This document shows, piece after piece, positions 43,747 through 52,580 of a stretch of 64,000 nucleotides of DNA. The DNA is from Ancylothrix sp. D3o (GTDB lineage Bacteria > Cyanobacteriota > Cyanobacteriia > Cyanobacteriales > Oscillatoriaceae): assembly GCF_025370775.1 (NCBI RefSeq), contig NZ_JAMXEX010000003.1:1-64000 (forward strand). Direction: 5' to 3'. Each line of letters opens with the position of its first letter. Within the stretch, counting starts at the first letter, position 1. The notes under the pieces were generated by a model. That model ran no database searches, had not been told where the DNA came from, and saw only the letters and a list, made by a program, of their open reading frames with translations. Position numbers and translations under genes: made by a program.

Positions 43747-44754
43747 TTAAAACTGCCGTAAAAAGCGCAAATCACTAGCATAAACGCGGCGGATATCATC
43801 AATTTGGTGCAAAACCATAGCGAAACGTTCTACCCCAAAACCGGCTGCAAAACCCGTGTATTTTTCAGGGTCATAACCTACCTGTTTTAACACATTGGGG
43901 TCAACCATACCGCAGCCCAGAACCTCCAACCATTTACCCTTCCACTTAACATCAACCTCCGCCGAAGGTTCCGTAAACGGGAAATAACTAGCACGGAAAC
44001 GAATCTCTAAATCTTCCCCAAAAATTTGCCGTAAAAACTCCTTCAAAGTTCCCTTGAGGTCATTAAAAGTCAACCCCTCATCTATCGCCAAAAGCTCAAC
44101 TTGATGGAAAACCGCCGCATGAGTAGCATCCACCGTATCTCGCCGGTAAACCCGACCTGGTGCCACAATTCTAATCGGAGGTTTGTGATTTTCCATATAG
44201 CGAATTTGCACAGACGAAGTATGAGTCCGTAACAAATTTCCATCAGGCAAATAAAACGTATCCTGCATATCCCTAGCAGGATGATCCGGCGGCGTATTCA
44301 AAGCCTCAAAATTATAATAATCACTCTCCATTTCCGGGCCGGTGGCCACCGTATAACCCAACCCCACAAAAATATCCAAAACCCGGTCAATCATTCCATT
44401 TAAAGGATGAATTCGACCTTGAGGACGAAACACCGCCGGCATCGTCACATCCAGCGTTTCTGACTCAAGCTGGGCTTGAATAGCAGCCGATTCTAGGGCT
44501 GACCGCTTCGCATCCAAATCACCTTGCAGCGCATCCTTTACCTGATTTGCAATGGCCCCAATTCGAGGCCGATCAGCAGCATCCAACCGGCCCATCCCGC
44601 CCAAAATCTTAGAAAGTTGACCCTTTTTCCCAAAATAGCCAACCCGTAACTCTTCCAAACGTTCTAAACTATCAGCACTGGTAATCGCCTGCTGCCCCTC
44701 GTGAAGCAGCGTATCCAATTGAGCCTCTAAATCTGAAAGCGCAGTCGTACTCAT
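43747..44754 (-). CDS. pheS: Phenylalanyl-tRNA synthetase alpha chain
   Basis: 335 residues. A helical N-terminal tRNA-binding arm is followed by the class II catalytic core: [45 protein letters not shown], motif 2 in [23 protein letters not shown], and motif 3 in [20 protein letters not shown]. The true start is ATG at 44754. The frame stays open 87 codons further upstream, but that part is not family sequence and overlaps the surE promoter. pheT is not adjacent. Confidence 0.97.
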   Translation of the reverse strand: MSTTALSDLEAQLDTLLHEGQQAITSADSLERLEELRVGYFGKKGQLSKILGGMGRLDAADRPRIGAIANQVKDALQGDLDAKRSALESAAIQAQLESETLDVTMPAVFRPQGRIHPLNGMIDRVLDIFVGLGYTVATGPEMESDYYNFEALNTPPDHPARDMQDTFYLPDGNLLRTHTSSVQIRYMENHKPPIRIVAPGRVYRRDTVDATHAAVFHQVELLAIDEGLTFNDLKGTLKEFLRQIFGEDLEIRFRASYFPFTEPSAEVDVKWKGKWLEVLGCGMVDPNVLKQVGYDPEKYTGFAAGFGVERFAMVLHQIDDIRRVYASDLRFLRQF

Positions 44755-44950
44755 CGCAAAGATATCATTAAAAATTGCAGTCAATCCGAGTTTAACCCAA
44801 TCCATCCCCAAAACCCTAAACTCCATCTGTGGGGCCGGCATCTTGCGGCCATGTTTAAAAGTAATAAAACCGCATCCTATAGCAGATAAACGCAGATATG
44901 TCATTGTACATTTGTGGAGTTGCCCTAGTAAAATTCCTACCCACACAACC

Positions 44951-45754
44951 ATGAAACTCCTTTTAAGCAACGACGACGGCATATTTTCCCTCGGTATTCG
45001 CAGCCTCGCTAACACCCTAGCCGCCGCCGGCCATGATGTTAGCGTCGTATGTCCAGATCAAGAACGTTCAGCAACCGGACACGGCCTCACTCTCCACCAA
45101 CCCATCCGCGCCGAAATTGTTGAGTCTATCTTTCACCCCGCCGTCAAAGCCTGGTCTTGTTCGGGAACCCCCGCCGACTGCGTAAAACTGGCACTATGGG
45201 CCTTACTTGACTCTAAACCTGATTTTGTACTCTCTGGCATCAACCAAGGCCAAAACCTCGGCAGTGATATCCTCTACTCCGGCACCGTTTCCGCCGCAAT
45301 GGAAGGGCTACTTGAAGGCATCCCCAGTATCGCTTTCAGCCTCGCTTCCTATACTCTGCGAGAGTTTAAACCGGCAGCCCAATACGCCAAACAGCTACTC
45401 GATGACCTTCAAAACAACCCCTTACCGGCCCTGATGTTATTAAATGTCAACATTCCACCGGTCAACAGCGAAGAAATTGCCGGTGTCGCCCTCACCCGTC
45501 TGGGAGTACGCCGGTATATCGATGTCTTTCAAAAACGAGTAGATCCGCGTGGCAAAACTTATTACTGGCTGGCCGGTGAAGTCCTCGAAGAAGTCGAACA
45601 ACCCCATGACTTACATTTACCGGCCGGCATTCCCACCGATGTCGAAAAAATCCGCCACAACTACATCACCCTCACGCCCCTACACTACAACCTTACCGAC
45701 GGCCCAGCTTTACAAAAATTACTAACTTGGCAAATTCCCAATCTCCAAAGCTAA
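44951..45754 (+). CDS. surE: 5'/3'-nucleotidase SurE
   Basis: 267 residues with the metal site at the N-terminus (LLLSNDDG), Ser in [11 protein letters not shown], the conserved [12 protein letters not shown], and [25 protein letters not shown]. It dephosphorylates nucleoside monophosphates and is linked to stationary-phase survival. The ATG at 44951 places the DD motif at residues 8-9 as in other SurE proteins. The frame extension upstream to 44843 is not part of the protein. It is divergent from pheS, with about 200 nt for both promoters. Confidence 0.96.
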   Translation: MKLLLSNDDGIFSLGIRSLANTLAAAGHDVSVVCPDQERSATGHGLTLHQPIRAEIVESIFHPAVKAWSCSGTPADCVKLALWALLDSKPDFVLSGINQGQNLGSDILYSGTVSAAMEGLLEGIPSIAFSLASYTLREFKPAAQYAKQLLDDLQNNPLPALMLLNVNIPPVNSEEIAGVALTRLGVRRYIDVFQKRVDPRGKTYYWLAGEVLEEVEQPHDLHLPAGIPTDVEKIRHNYITLTPLHYNLTDGPALQKLLTWQIPNLQS

Positions 45755-46062
45755 AACACTTCTTACTGCCAAAATTAACCCTCTCCCCCCGCTAGGAAGA
45801 TTTAAATAACGGCAGTAGACTAGAAATAGGTGGAAAACTCCCACAGCGGTATCGGCCTCTGGCACAATGCTAGGGCTTTCAGGATGTTGCGCTGCAAGAT
45901 AAACCCCCACTAGCGCCAGCAAAAGCTCTCTTTTTAGGGCTGTGTCGGGCAGATAGGCTTTCCGATGCCCAACTTCTCACACCACCGGCTTTTTTCACCG
46001 GCCTTTTTCATTAACAACTCCGCCAAAATTTATCATTTTTATTGGGAAAGCGGGATAAACCA
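45755..46062. other. Intergenic region, nothing firm
   Basis: 308 nt between surE and a same-strand small membrane protein gene. A 66-codon minus frame (45722-45922) exists, overlaps surE, and is not convincing. A CACCGGC/GCCGG pair near 45980-46003 can form a weak stem. Confidence 0.45.
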
Positions 46063-46455
46063 ATGAACGCTCACATCTTTGACAGCCATTCCGTCAGTTG
46101 CCCGATCTGTAACCGTACCAGCACTTTACCAACTCCTCCTGTGCTTGGCGGTCTTTATGCTTGCCCCTATTGCCAAGAACGTTTGGTTATTTCTGCCAGT
46201 GGTCATTATGTCCGTGATCCTTTTAATTTCCGCCGCCTAGCGGTGGGACGCACTCTGCGTCAACAAAGCCGACCTCTGGCCAGAGTTTGGCGCGATGTGC
46301 GCTTATCAAAACGTCCTTCTCTTATAGCTGTGGTGGCCGGTGTTGTGGCTGCCGGTGTCACTTTTGTTACTCTCTCCGGTTGGACACCCCCCGCCGACAC
46401 CCCTTTTCAAAAAATATTACAAGAAGTCTCCGAAACCATCGAATCTATAGATTAA
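46063..46455 (+). CDS. Zinc-ribbon membrane protein of unknown function
   Basis: 130 residues. Two CxxC knuckles near the N-terminus (VSCPICNRT and YACPYCQERL) form a probable zinc ribbon. A basic linker follows, with one transmembrane helix at about 88-108 (LIAVVAGVVAAGVTFVTLSG) and a short acidic tail. The ATG at 46063 is preferred over a TTG at 46042. The domain order, cytoplasmic zinc ribbon then single anchor, occurs in several small cyanobacterial proteins without known role. Confidence 0.72.
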   Translation: MNAHIFDSHSVSCPICNRTSTLPTPPVLGGLYACPYCQERLVISASGHYVRDPFNFRRLAVGRTLRQQSRPLARVWRDVRLSKRPSLIAVVAGVVAAGVTFVTLSGWTPPADTPFQKILQEVSETIESID

Positions 46456-46646
46456 AAATGTAGCGACATTCCCCCGGAAAAGTTGATTCGGTAAAATTCG
46501 TTTCCACCGCCACTAAAATAAGGCTTTAACCTGTAATGCTCATCAAGCAGTGAGTTAAACTTTTTATTCAAAAATCTCAGGAGTATAAATTTGATATAGC
46601 CATACTTTTTGCTGATCTCGTTCTAACCGCAACTTTCTCAAATATA

Positions 46647-48257
46647 CTAATCCCCTGTTACCAATATCCACCCGGCCTTTCTTCCCAATTCTTTCTTCCC
46701 ATTTATTTTGATGTTCTGCAATGCTTTTTCATCCAATAACAAATACGGTTTATCTTCTTGTTGGGCGTGTTTTTGCAGTTGTTCCAAACTCGCGGCAATT
46801 ACTCGGCGGTTACTATAAAAATCCAAAGAAGGCCGGTTATATCCAAACGAAGTATAAATAATCTTCCCTGGCGGAGTTGATTTTTTAATAATTTCCGCCA
46901 CCGGCTTAACGGGATAATTTTCTGCTAATTCCCAGACCCAATGATCACTGATCACAAACAAAGTCAACGACAAATAACAACCCCAAAACAAAACTAAAAT
47001 AAACTGCGGATCTTGTTGGAAAATTAAAAACGCCACCGCCGTCATTGTCACAGCCACACAAGCCATCACTAACTGGATATCTGGTTCAATAACCGGCCCA
47101 AACCCAAAATAAACACATCCCGCCAAACCCACCACCGCCAACAACCCAAACACCCCCACCCACCAGCCAGAATAAATTTTTCCCTTCTGTAACTCTGATA
47201 CGGGAAAAAACCTGCGATTGACAATCCGCCGGCCCCACATCTCAGCCAAACTCACCCCACAAACCAACGCCAACACCGGATAAACCGGCAACACATACCA
47301 AGGTAATTTTGTCTGCATCAACGAGATGACAGTTAAGTACACCCCACCCCAAACAAAAATTAACTTTGCCCAGCCCATCGTCCGATTTTCCCACAATAAG
47401 CGCAACCCCATCGGCACAAAAAATAACCAAGGCCAGCCATATTTTAAAAGTTCCAGCAGATAATACCAAACTGGGCCGGTGTTTCCCTCCACCTTTGTCA
47501 CAATGCGGTTAAACGACTGATTTAATAAATGATTTTTGACAAAAACATCACCATAGTGGAGAATTTGCAACCCATACCAAGCGCAGGCCGGTAACGCCCC
47601 CAAAAACAACCCAAACCACAAATATTTTGAACGCAACAAACGCGGCGTATCCCAAAGAATAAAAATCCCTACAATTGTAGACAAAAGTATCGCTAAAATT
47701 CCTTTTGTTAAAGCTACTAAACCCAAACCCAAACCAACACCAAAGGCAAAACGTAAATCTCGACGGGAACGTAAAACACACCAAATTGTTAATAGCAAAA
47801 AACAATTAATTGCGCCATCCAACATCGCCAACCGGCCATGACGGAGAACCGGCAACAACGTAAGATAAACCAAAGCCGAAAAAATAGCCGGTGTCCGGCG
47901 GGGGAAAACCTCACGCGCCACCCCATATAAAAGCGGAACACATAACGCCGATAACATGGCGGGGACAAATCTTGCCGACCACTCACTCACCCCAGCAAAG
48001 TGATAAACCACAGCAATCAACGAATGAATTAAGGGAGGCTTATTCAAATAAATTTCGCCATTTTGAGTAGGAAAAAGCCAATTAGAAGAAAGAAAAATAT
48101 CACGCGCCACCGAGGCAACAATCCCCTCATCCCAATCACGCAAAGGCAAATTATCAAGATCAACACTATATAAAAAAAACGCGCAACCGGTGAGGGCCAA
48201 AATCCAGAATTTTTCTAAACGCTTATCATCCCCTTGAGACTTTTCTAAATTAAACAT
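46647..48257 (-). CDS. GT39-type membrane glycosyltransferase (ArnT/PMT-like)
   Basis: 536 residues with about 11-12 hydrophobic helices. The first lumenal loop has the acidic pair of GT-C enzymes (LRDWDEGIVASVARDIF), followed by LNKPPLIHSLIA and the WSARFVPAMLSALCVPLLYG helix. Such enzymes move a sugar from a polyprenyl phosphate to lipid or protein on the outer face of the membrane. Acceptor unknown. The last 100 residues form a soluble domain with YTSFGYNRPSLDFYSNR. The kinase-WD40 gene upstream on the same strand ends 58 nt away. Confidence 0.9.
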   Translation of the reverse strand: MFNLEKSQGDDKRLEKFWILALTGCAFFLYSVDLDNLPLRDWDEGIVASVARDIFLSSNWLFPTQNGEIYLNKPPLIHSLIAVVYHFAGVSEWSARFVPAMLSALCVPLLYGVAREVFPRRTPAIFSALVYLTLLPVLRHGRLAMLDGAINCFLLLTIWCVLRSRRDLRFAFGVGLGLGLVALTKGILAILLSTIVGIFILWDTPRLLRSKYLWFGLFLGALPACAWYGLQILHYGDVFVKNHLLNQSFNRIVTKVEGNTGPVWYYLLELLKYGWPWLFFVPMGLRLLWENRTMGWAKLIFVWGGVYLTVISLMQTKLPWYVLPVYPVLALVCGVSLAEMWGRRIVNRRFFPVSELQKGKIYSGWWVGVFGLLAVVGLAGCVYFGFGPVIEPDIQLVMACVAVTMTAVAFLIFQQDPQFILVLFWGCYLSLTLFVISDHWVWELAENYPVKPVAEIIKKSTPPGKIIYTSFGYNRPSLDFYSNRRVIAASLEQLQKHAQQEDKPYLLLDEKALQNIKINGKKELGRKAGWILVTGD

Positions 48258-48314
48258 ATTTGTTATTTGTTATTAGGGATTTGTTTGGTGATAAAAGATA
48301 AAAAAAACAATTTA

Positions 48315-50489
48315 TTACCTTAAAAGCCAAATTTTTATAGTAGTATCTTCACTAGCACTAATCAGAGTTTTGCCATCAGGAGTAATAGCCACTGCGTGAA
48401 TAGTATCGACATGACCTTTGAGAGTATCCAATAATTGGCCTCCCTCCACATCCCAAAGTTTAACCGTACTGTCTAAACTACCGGCACCCGAAGCCAAAAT
48501 TTTACCATCAGGGCTAAAAGCCAGCGAATTCACCACATCTGAATGCCCGAAAAAAGTCTGTTCTACCTTGCCGCTGTTTAAATTCCATAAATTAATACTG
48601 CCATCCCCACTGCCACTTGCAAGCATATTACCATCAGGGCTAAAAGCCACCGTTTGCACTCGTCGGGACTGGCTTTCCAGAATTTTCAGAGGAGAGCAAA
48701 CTTGACCGGCATCACAAGAGGAGAGCACATCCCACAACATCAGCTTATTATCTCCACCGGCAGACACCAAAAGACTACTTCCAGGCTGGCGCGTTTCACT
48801 CCCCATAACATTCCTAAAAGCAAGCGCCACCACCCCCTCCGAATGTCCTCTCAGAGTAGCCCTTAGTTGATCATTCGCCAGATCCCAAACTTTGATTGTA
48901 CTGTCTGCGCCTCCAGAAACCAGGGTTTTGCCATCGGGACTAAAAGCAAGCGCCACCACCCAACCACTCTGAGAAGAAAATTGCTTTTTAAGAGTGCCGG
49001 TGGCAAGATCCCAAAGTTTAATTGTGCTATCGCCACTGCCTGAAGCAGCCGTTTTGCCATCGGGACTGATCGCAATAGCCCATACCTCATTTGTATGACC
49101 TTTCAGCGAGTAAATAACGGTTCCCTGGGCCAAATTCCAGACATTTACATTTTTGTCAACCGAACCGCTAATTAATAATTTGCCATCCGGGCTAATAGCA
49201 AGGGCATTGACACCCCATAAATGACCAGCGAGAGTATTGGCGAGGGTAGGCTTTTTCCAGCTATTTCCAGACAAAGTAACTGGGTTATTTGGGAGTGGAA
49301 GTTCATTTAAGACTATCGGCGAATTGCGCTCTCGTAAAAACGAGTCCGAAAATTCGCTGCCGGCGGCTGTGAATAAGGCTGTTACCCCACCGGCAAAGAG
49401 CAATAGAGTAATAACCCCCATGAGTTTAGAGCGTTTGGGTATCCAGCTTTTGCGGGATTGAGAATTGTGTTTTTGGGAGCGTCTTTTGCGTTTAGAACGA
49501 GGTAAACTAGCCAGCGGTGTGTTGACTGCACGAGGCGGGGCTGTGGGCAGATTAGCCGGTGTGTTGTTTTGGGAATATTCAGGAGTATCAATTTCGTGTA
49601 AGCGCTGTAAAATTACCCCCGTATTTTGGGGCCGGTTGCCGGGGAAAGGGGCGATTAGGTAATCAATTAAATCGGCAAAACTTGGGGAAATTTGAGGTGC
49701 TTTTTCGCGCCAAATTAACTGGCCGGTGCGGGGATTTTCGCTGAAATCGTTGGGATCATGGCCGGTTAATAAAAATACCATTGTCCGTCCCAGGGCAAAA
49801 AAATCGGACTGGGGGACGGCTTTTCCGTTGGCTTGTTCTGGGGGAGTATAGCCGGGGGAAACAATGCCGGTGACTTTATGACCTCCACCGCCGACTTTGG
49901 CTAGGTAGGTGCCGGTGACTTCGCGGACGCTGCCAAAATCAATTAAAGCTAACTGGCCGGTGGGCCGCAGCATGATATTGGAGGGTTTGATATCGCGGTG
50001 AAAATACTGTTCGTGGTGGACTTTATCTAAAATTTCAACGAGTTGTTTTAACCAGGCTTGGGCTTGTTTTTGGCTGAGGGGTTGAGAGGAGCCGGTGTTA
50101 ATAAACCATTCTTCTAAATTGGAGCCTTCGATTTTTTCCATTACCAAGCAGTGTAGTATAACATTGCTGTTGCGAGGTAAAAAGGTAAAGTAGCCGTCTG
50201 GCTCTACTCTGGGGATTCCGGGGTGTTTTAAGCGTTCTAAAACTTTGGCTTCTCTCTCAAAAAGGGCAATGGCTTTTGTGTTGTTTTCGGTGAGAACTTT
50301 TAAAACTTTGGTGGTTTTATTGGTGTCTGAAATTTCAAAGGTTTTCCCAAACCCACCTTCTCCCAACAGACGAAGAGCGCGGTAACGCTCTTTTAGCAAT
50401 AGGGATGAACCGCACTGTCGGCAAATGCGGTTATGAGCGTTTAAGGGATCGCCTGGGTTGGGGCAGTTAGGATTGAGGCAATAACTCAC
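48315..50489 (-). CDS. Ser/Thr protein kinase with seven-bladed WD40 domain
   Basis: 724 residues starting with GTG. A zinc ribbon comes first (CLNPNCPNP and CRQCGSS), then a Pkn2-type kinase domain at about 34-300 with LGEGGFGKTF, the catalytic loop HRDIKPSNIM near 165 and DFGSVRE near 183 (DFG intact). A basic linker leads to one transmembrane helix at about 357-378 (LMGVITLLLFAGGVTALF), and seven WD40 blades fill 420-724 outside. The kinase should be active. The propeller is complete, unlike that of the WD40 protein at 38979-40460. Targets are unknown. Confidence 0.94.
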   Translation of the reverse strand: MSYCLNPNCPNPGDPLNAHNRICRQCGSSLLLKERYRALRLLGEGGFGKTFEISDTNKTTKVLKVLTENNTKAIALFEREAKVLERLKHPGIPRVEPDGYFTFLPRNSNVILHCLVMEKIEGSNLEEWFINTGSSQPLSQKQAQAWLKQLVEILDKVHHEQYFHRDIKPSNIMLRPTGQLALIDFGSVREVTGTYLAKVGGGGHKVTGIVSPGYTPPEQANGKAVPQSDFFALGRTMVFLLTGHDPNDFSENPRTGQLIWREKAPQISPSFADLIDYLIAPFPGNRPQNTGVILQRLHEIDTPEYSQNNTPANLPTAPPRAVNTPLASLPRSKRKRRSQKHNSQSRKSWIPKRSKLMGVITLLLFAGGVTALFTAAGSEFSDSFLRERNSPIVLNELPLPNNPVTLSGNSWKKPTLANTLAGHLWGVNALAISPDGKLLISGSVDKNVNVWNLAQGTVIYSLKGHTNEVWAIAISPDGKTAASGSGDSTIKLWDLATGTLKKQFSSQSGWVVALAFSPDGKTLVSGGADSTIKVWDLANDQLRATLRGHSEGVVALAFRNVMGSETRQPGSSLLVSAGGDNKLMLWDVLSSCDAGQVCSPLKILESQSRRVQTVAFSPDGNMLASGSGDGSINLWNLNSGKVEQTFFGHSDVVNSLAFSPDGKILASGAGSLDSTVKLWDVEGGQLLDTLKGHVDTIHAVAITPDGKTLISASEDTTIKIWLLR

Positions 50490-50752
50490 AGAAGCTCTAC
50501 ATGACTAACTTTCTAAGTTAATTTACACGGGTTTTGCTGATTTATCAGCTACCCTAGTACGGAAAGCGGTCTCGCACTGTCACAATCTTACCGAAAAATT
50601 GGGTTTAAAGCCCCGTGTTTCGACAAGTTTAGGAACACCTTGGTTAGACGGTAAGAAACTGTTTGCTGTGGGTGATCATAAAAAATTATGGGTTTTGTTT
50701 GGAGGAAAAAAAGAATAACGGCGGTTTATTTTTTTTATCTAAGCATTGCTTG

Positions 50753-51601
50753 CTAACAGGTAGCGATGGCATCGGTAGTTGGCATGAAGGTTTGAGGAGG
50801 GGTGGTGTTTTGTTCAGAAACCGGCTCGATAAATACTTTCATTTGCTGCATTTGGACGGAGCCAAAAATGGTTGCAAAGGAGACATCGGTGGCATCGCGC
50901 CCTGTACCGATGCGAATGGTAGCGGTTAAGGGTACTAGGCGGGTGGCATCGAATAAATACCACTCATTGTTGAGATAAGCTTCAAAAAAAGCGTGAAAAT
51001 CGGGGGGGGTTAAGCCATAGGCATAGCCTCCCACGAATCGAGCGGGGATGTTCATGGCTCGGCAAAAGGCGATTCCTAAATGGGCAAAGTCTCGGCAAAC
51101 ACCGGCTCTTTCGATGGCGGTATCGTAGGCGGAGGTTTGGGAGTTGGTGCTGCCGGCAAGATAGGTAACTTTTTCGTAAATCCAGTTACAAATTCCTTGG
51201 ACTCGGCTATATCCTGGCAGTAAGGTGCCAAATTCGCTGTCTGCTAGTTGAATGAGTTGGTCGGATTGGCAATACCGGCTTGGCAAAACGTAGGGCAATA
51301 TTTTTAGGGGCAATTCTGCGGGGGGAATTTCGATAATATTGCTGGCTTCTTTGTGCAGGGGAAAGCTTTCAACGGTGGCGCGGTAATTGATTTCGAGTTT
51401 GCCGGGGTTGGCGTTGACTCGAAAGTAACGATTTTCTTTGTCTGGCTGACTGCTGTTTGCTTCTATTTCTATTTGGGGGGTGATTTCTAGGGTTTCTTGC
51501 TCGATTTTTTGGTGGTTGTTATTGTAGGGGCGAATGTTGAAGATCAGGGTGCTGGGTTGCAAGATGTCGTAGGCGAGCAGGCAACCAAGGTTAAATTTCA
51601 T
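50753..51601 (-). CDS. Transglutaminase-like cysteine protease family protein
   Basis: 282 residues. The catalytic triad reads Cys in AGVCRDFAHLG, His in DFHAFFEAYL and Asp in LFDATRLVP. An N-terminal beta domain of about 115 residues (bacterial transglutaminase N-terminal type) precedes it. No signal peptide, so it is probably cytoplasmic. Bacterial members act as peptidases or amide-bond enzymes. The substrate cannot be named. Alone in a leftward block between the kinase and a hypothetical gene. Confidence 0.9.
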   Translation of the reverse strand: MKFNLGCLLAYDILQPSTLIFNIRPYNNNHQKIEQETLEITPQIEIEANSSQPDKENRYFRVNANPGKLEINYRATVESFPLHKEASNIIEIPPAELPLKILPYVLPSRYCQSDQLIQLADSEFGTLLPGYSRVQGICNWIYEKVTYLAGSTNSQTSAYDTAIERAGVCRDFAHLGIAFCRAMNIPARFVGGYAYGLTPPDFHAFFEAYLNNEWYLFDATRLVPLTATIRIGTGRDATDVSFATIFGSVQMQQMKVFIEPVSEQNTTPPQTFMPTTDAIATC

Positions 51602-51700
51602 ACGGGTGCTAAGTTAGAGGGTTAAATTTTATGCTGGCTGATGGGGGCCGGCCCCAACCAGTACCGGAAGATAGAATTGTGGTTAATTTGCCGGTGTTTC

Positions 51701-52153
51701 TTAGAAATATTCCCGACAAAATTGTTCACGGTTATATTTGTTTTTCAGCCAGTCGGCTTGGGCTTGGGGCATATCTTGGGCGGCGATGATGGCGATTTGT
51801 CCCCAGTTGAAGAGTTCTTCGAGGTTGCTTGCTTGTGCAAAAAAGTCGGCGTAAAATTCGGCCCAAAATTTGGGGGCGACTTTACCCCAGCGCCGCCGCC
51901 AGTACAGGTAATCTTTGGCGGTGGGAGGAGCGACGTGGGGAATGGGGGGCAAGTCGGCATAGCTGACAAATCGGCTGAGATGTGGGCCAACTACCAGTAA
52001 GACTCTTGCCCAGCGTTCGATGCGATCTATGTCTTTGAGTTTCACTCCTAACAGTAGGGCGATTGCTTGTTTGGTGACAAATCGAGTCAGCCGGTGCCAG
52101 GGGGTGTAGAGTGGTTGTGTTGTTGGTTTAAATTTTGTTACCATAGTATTCAT
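51701..52153 (-). CDS. Conserved-looking protein of unknown function
   Basis: 150 residues from the ATG at 52153 (alternatives at 52189 and 52144). Rich in Trp, Phe and Ala. Notable stretches are WHRLTRFVTKQAIALLLG, YLYWRRRWGKVAPKFWAEF and a C-terminal DWLKNKYNREQFCREYF. No signal peptide and no known domain. It is divergent from the small XRE gene, and a terminator-like hairpin lies in its upstream region. Confidence 0.6.
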   Translation of the reverse strand: MNTMVTKFKPTTQPLYTPWHRLTRFVTKQAIALLLGVKLKDIDRIERWARVLLVVGPHLSRFVSYADLPPIPHVAPPTAKDYLYWRRRWGKVAPKFWAEFYADFFAQASNLEELFNWGQIAIIAAQDMPQAQADWLKNKYNREQFCREYF

Positions 52154-52168
52154 ATTTGATTTATAAGG

Positions 52169-52216
52169 GGCGAACGCTGGAGGTGTCAAAACCTGTTGTT
52201 AGGCGTTCGCCTTTTT
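52169..52216 (+). terminator. Orphan terminator-like hairpin
   Basis: GGCGAACGC (52169-52177) pairs perfectly with GCGTTCGCC (52203-52211) and is followed by TTTTT. An inner AGGT/ACCT helix lies inside. It is a strong plus-strand terminator shape, but no plus-strand gene lies upstream. It could end an antisense transcript of the gene at 51701-52153, or act as an attenuator before the XRE gene. Confidence 0.6.
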
Positions 52217-52260
52217 GTTGTAAAATTATTAAATATCATTTTTGAAGAGTTGTCAATAGT

Positions 52261-52473
52261 ATGGGTTTAATTCGCTTGAAAATTTATGAATTGGCTTCTG
52301 AAAAAGGCTGGACAATGAAGGAAATTTCGGATCGTTCTGGTGTTCCCTACGCCAGTTTGGTTCGCTACGCTAATTCTTCGGGATTGGCTTCAATGGATGT
52401 GACTTCTCTGCATAAATTAGCCCGCGTTTTTGATGTGCTGGTGGAAGATATGTATGAAATTGTTAGGGAATAG
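52261..52473 (+). CDS. Small XRE/Cro-CI-type DNA-binding protein
   Basis: 70 residues forming a single helix-turn-helix domain: LKIYELASEKGWTMKEISDR, then SGVPYASLVRYANSS as recognition helix, and MDVTSLHKLARVFDVLVEDMYE as closing helices. The size is that of antitoxin-type or minimal regulators. No toxin gene is adjacent on the same strand. It lies just after an attenuator-like hairpin and before its own terminator, so it is a one-gene unit. Confidence 0.85.
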   Translation: MGLIRLKIYELASEKGWTMKEISDRSGVPYASLVRYANSSGLASMDVTSLHKLARVFDVLVEDMYEIVRE

Positions 52474-52543
52474 TTGAAATTTTATAAAATTTGGCTAATT
52501 TTTGTTAAAAGTTAGCGGTCATTCAAAATAGGCCGCTGTTAGT

Positions 52544-52578
52544 CAGGCCCGAAGTTTAAGTTAGATGGGCCTGTTTTT
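52544..52578 (+). terminator. Terminator of the XRE gene
   Basis: CAGGCCC (52544-52550) pairs with GGGCCTG (52567-52573), followed by TTTTT. A second stem (AGCGGTC with GGCCGCT, about 52514-52537) precedes it. It also separates the convergent MCP gene. Confidence 0.85.
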
Positions 52579-52580
52579 AA

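Noticed and set aside
45722-45922. 66-codon minus-strand frame at the end of surE
   Set aside because: Overlaps the surE 3' end on the other strand and has no supporting ribosome site.
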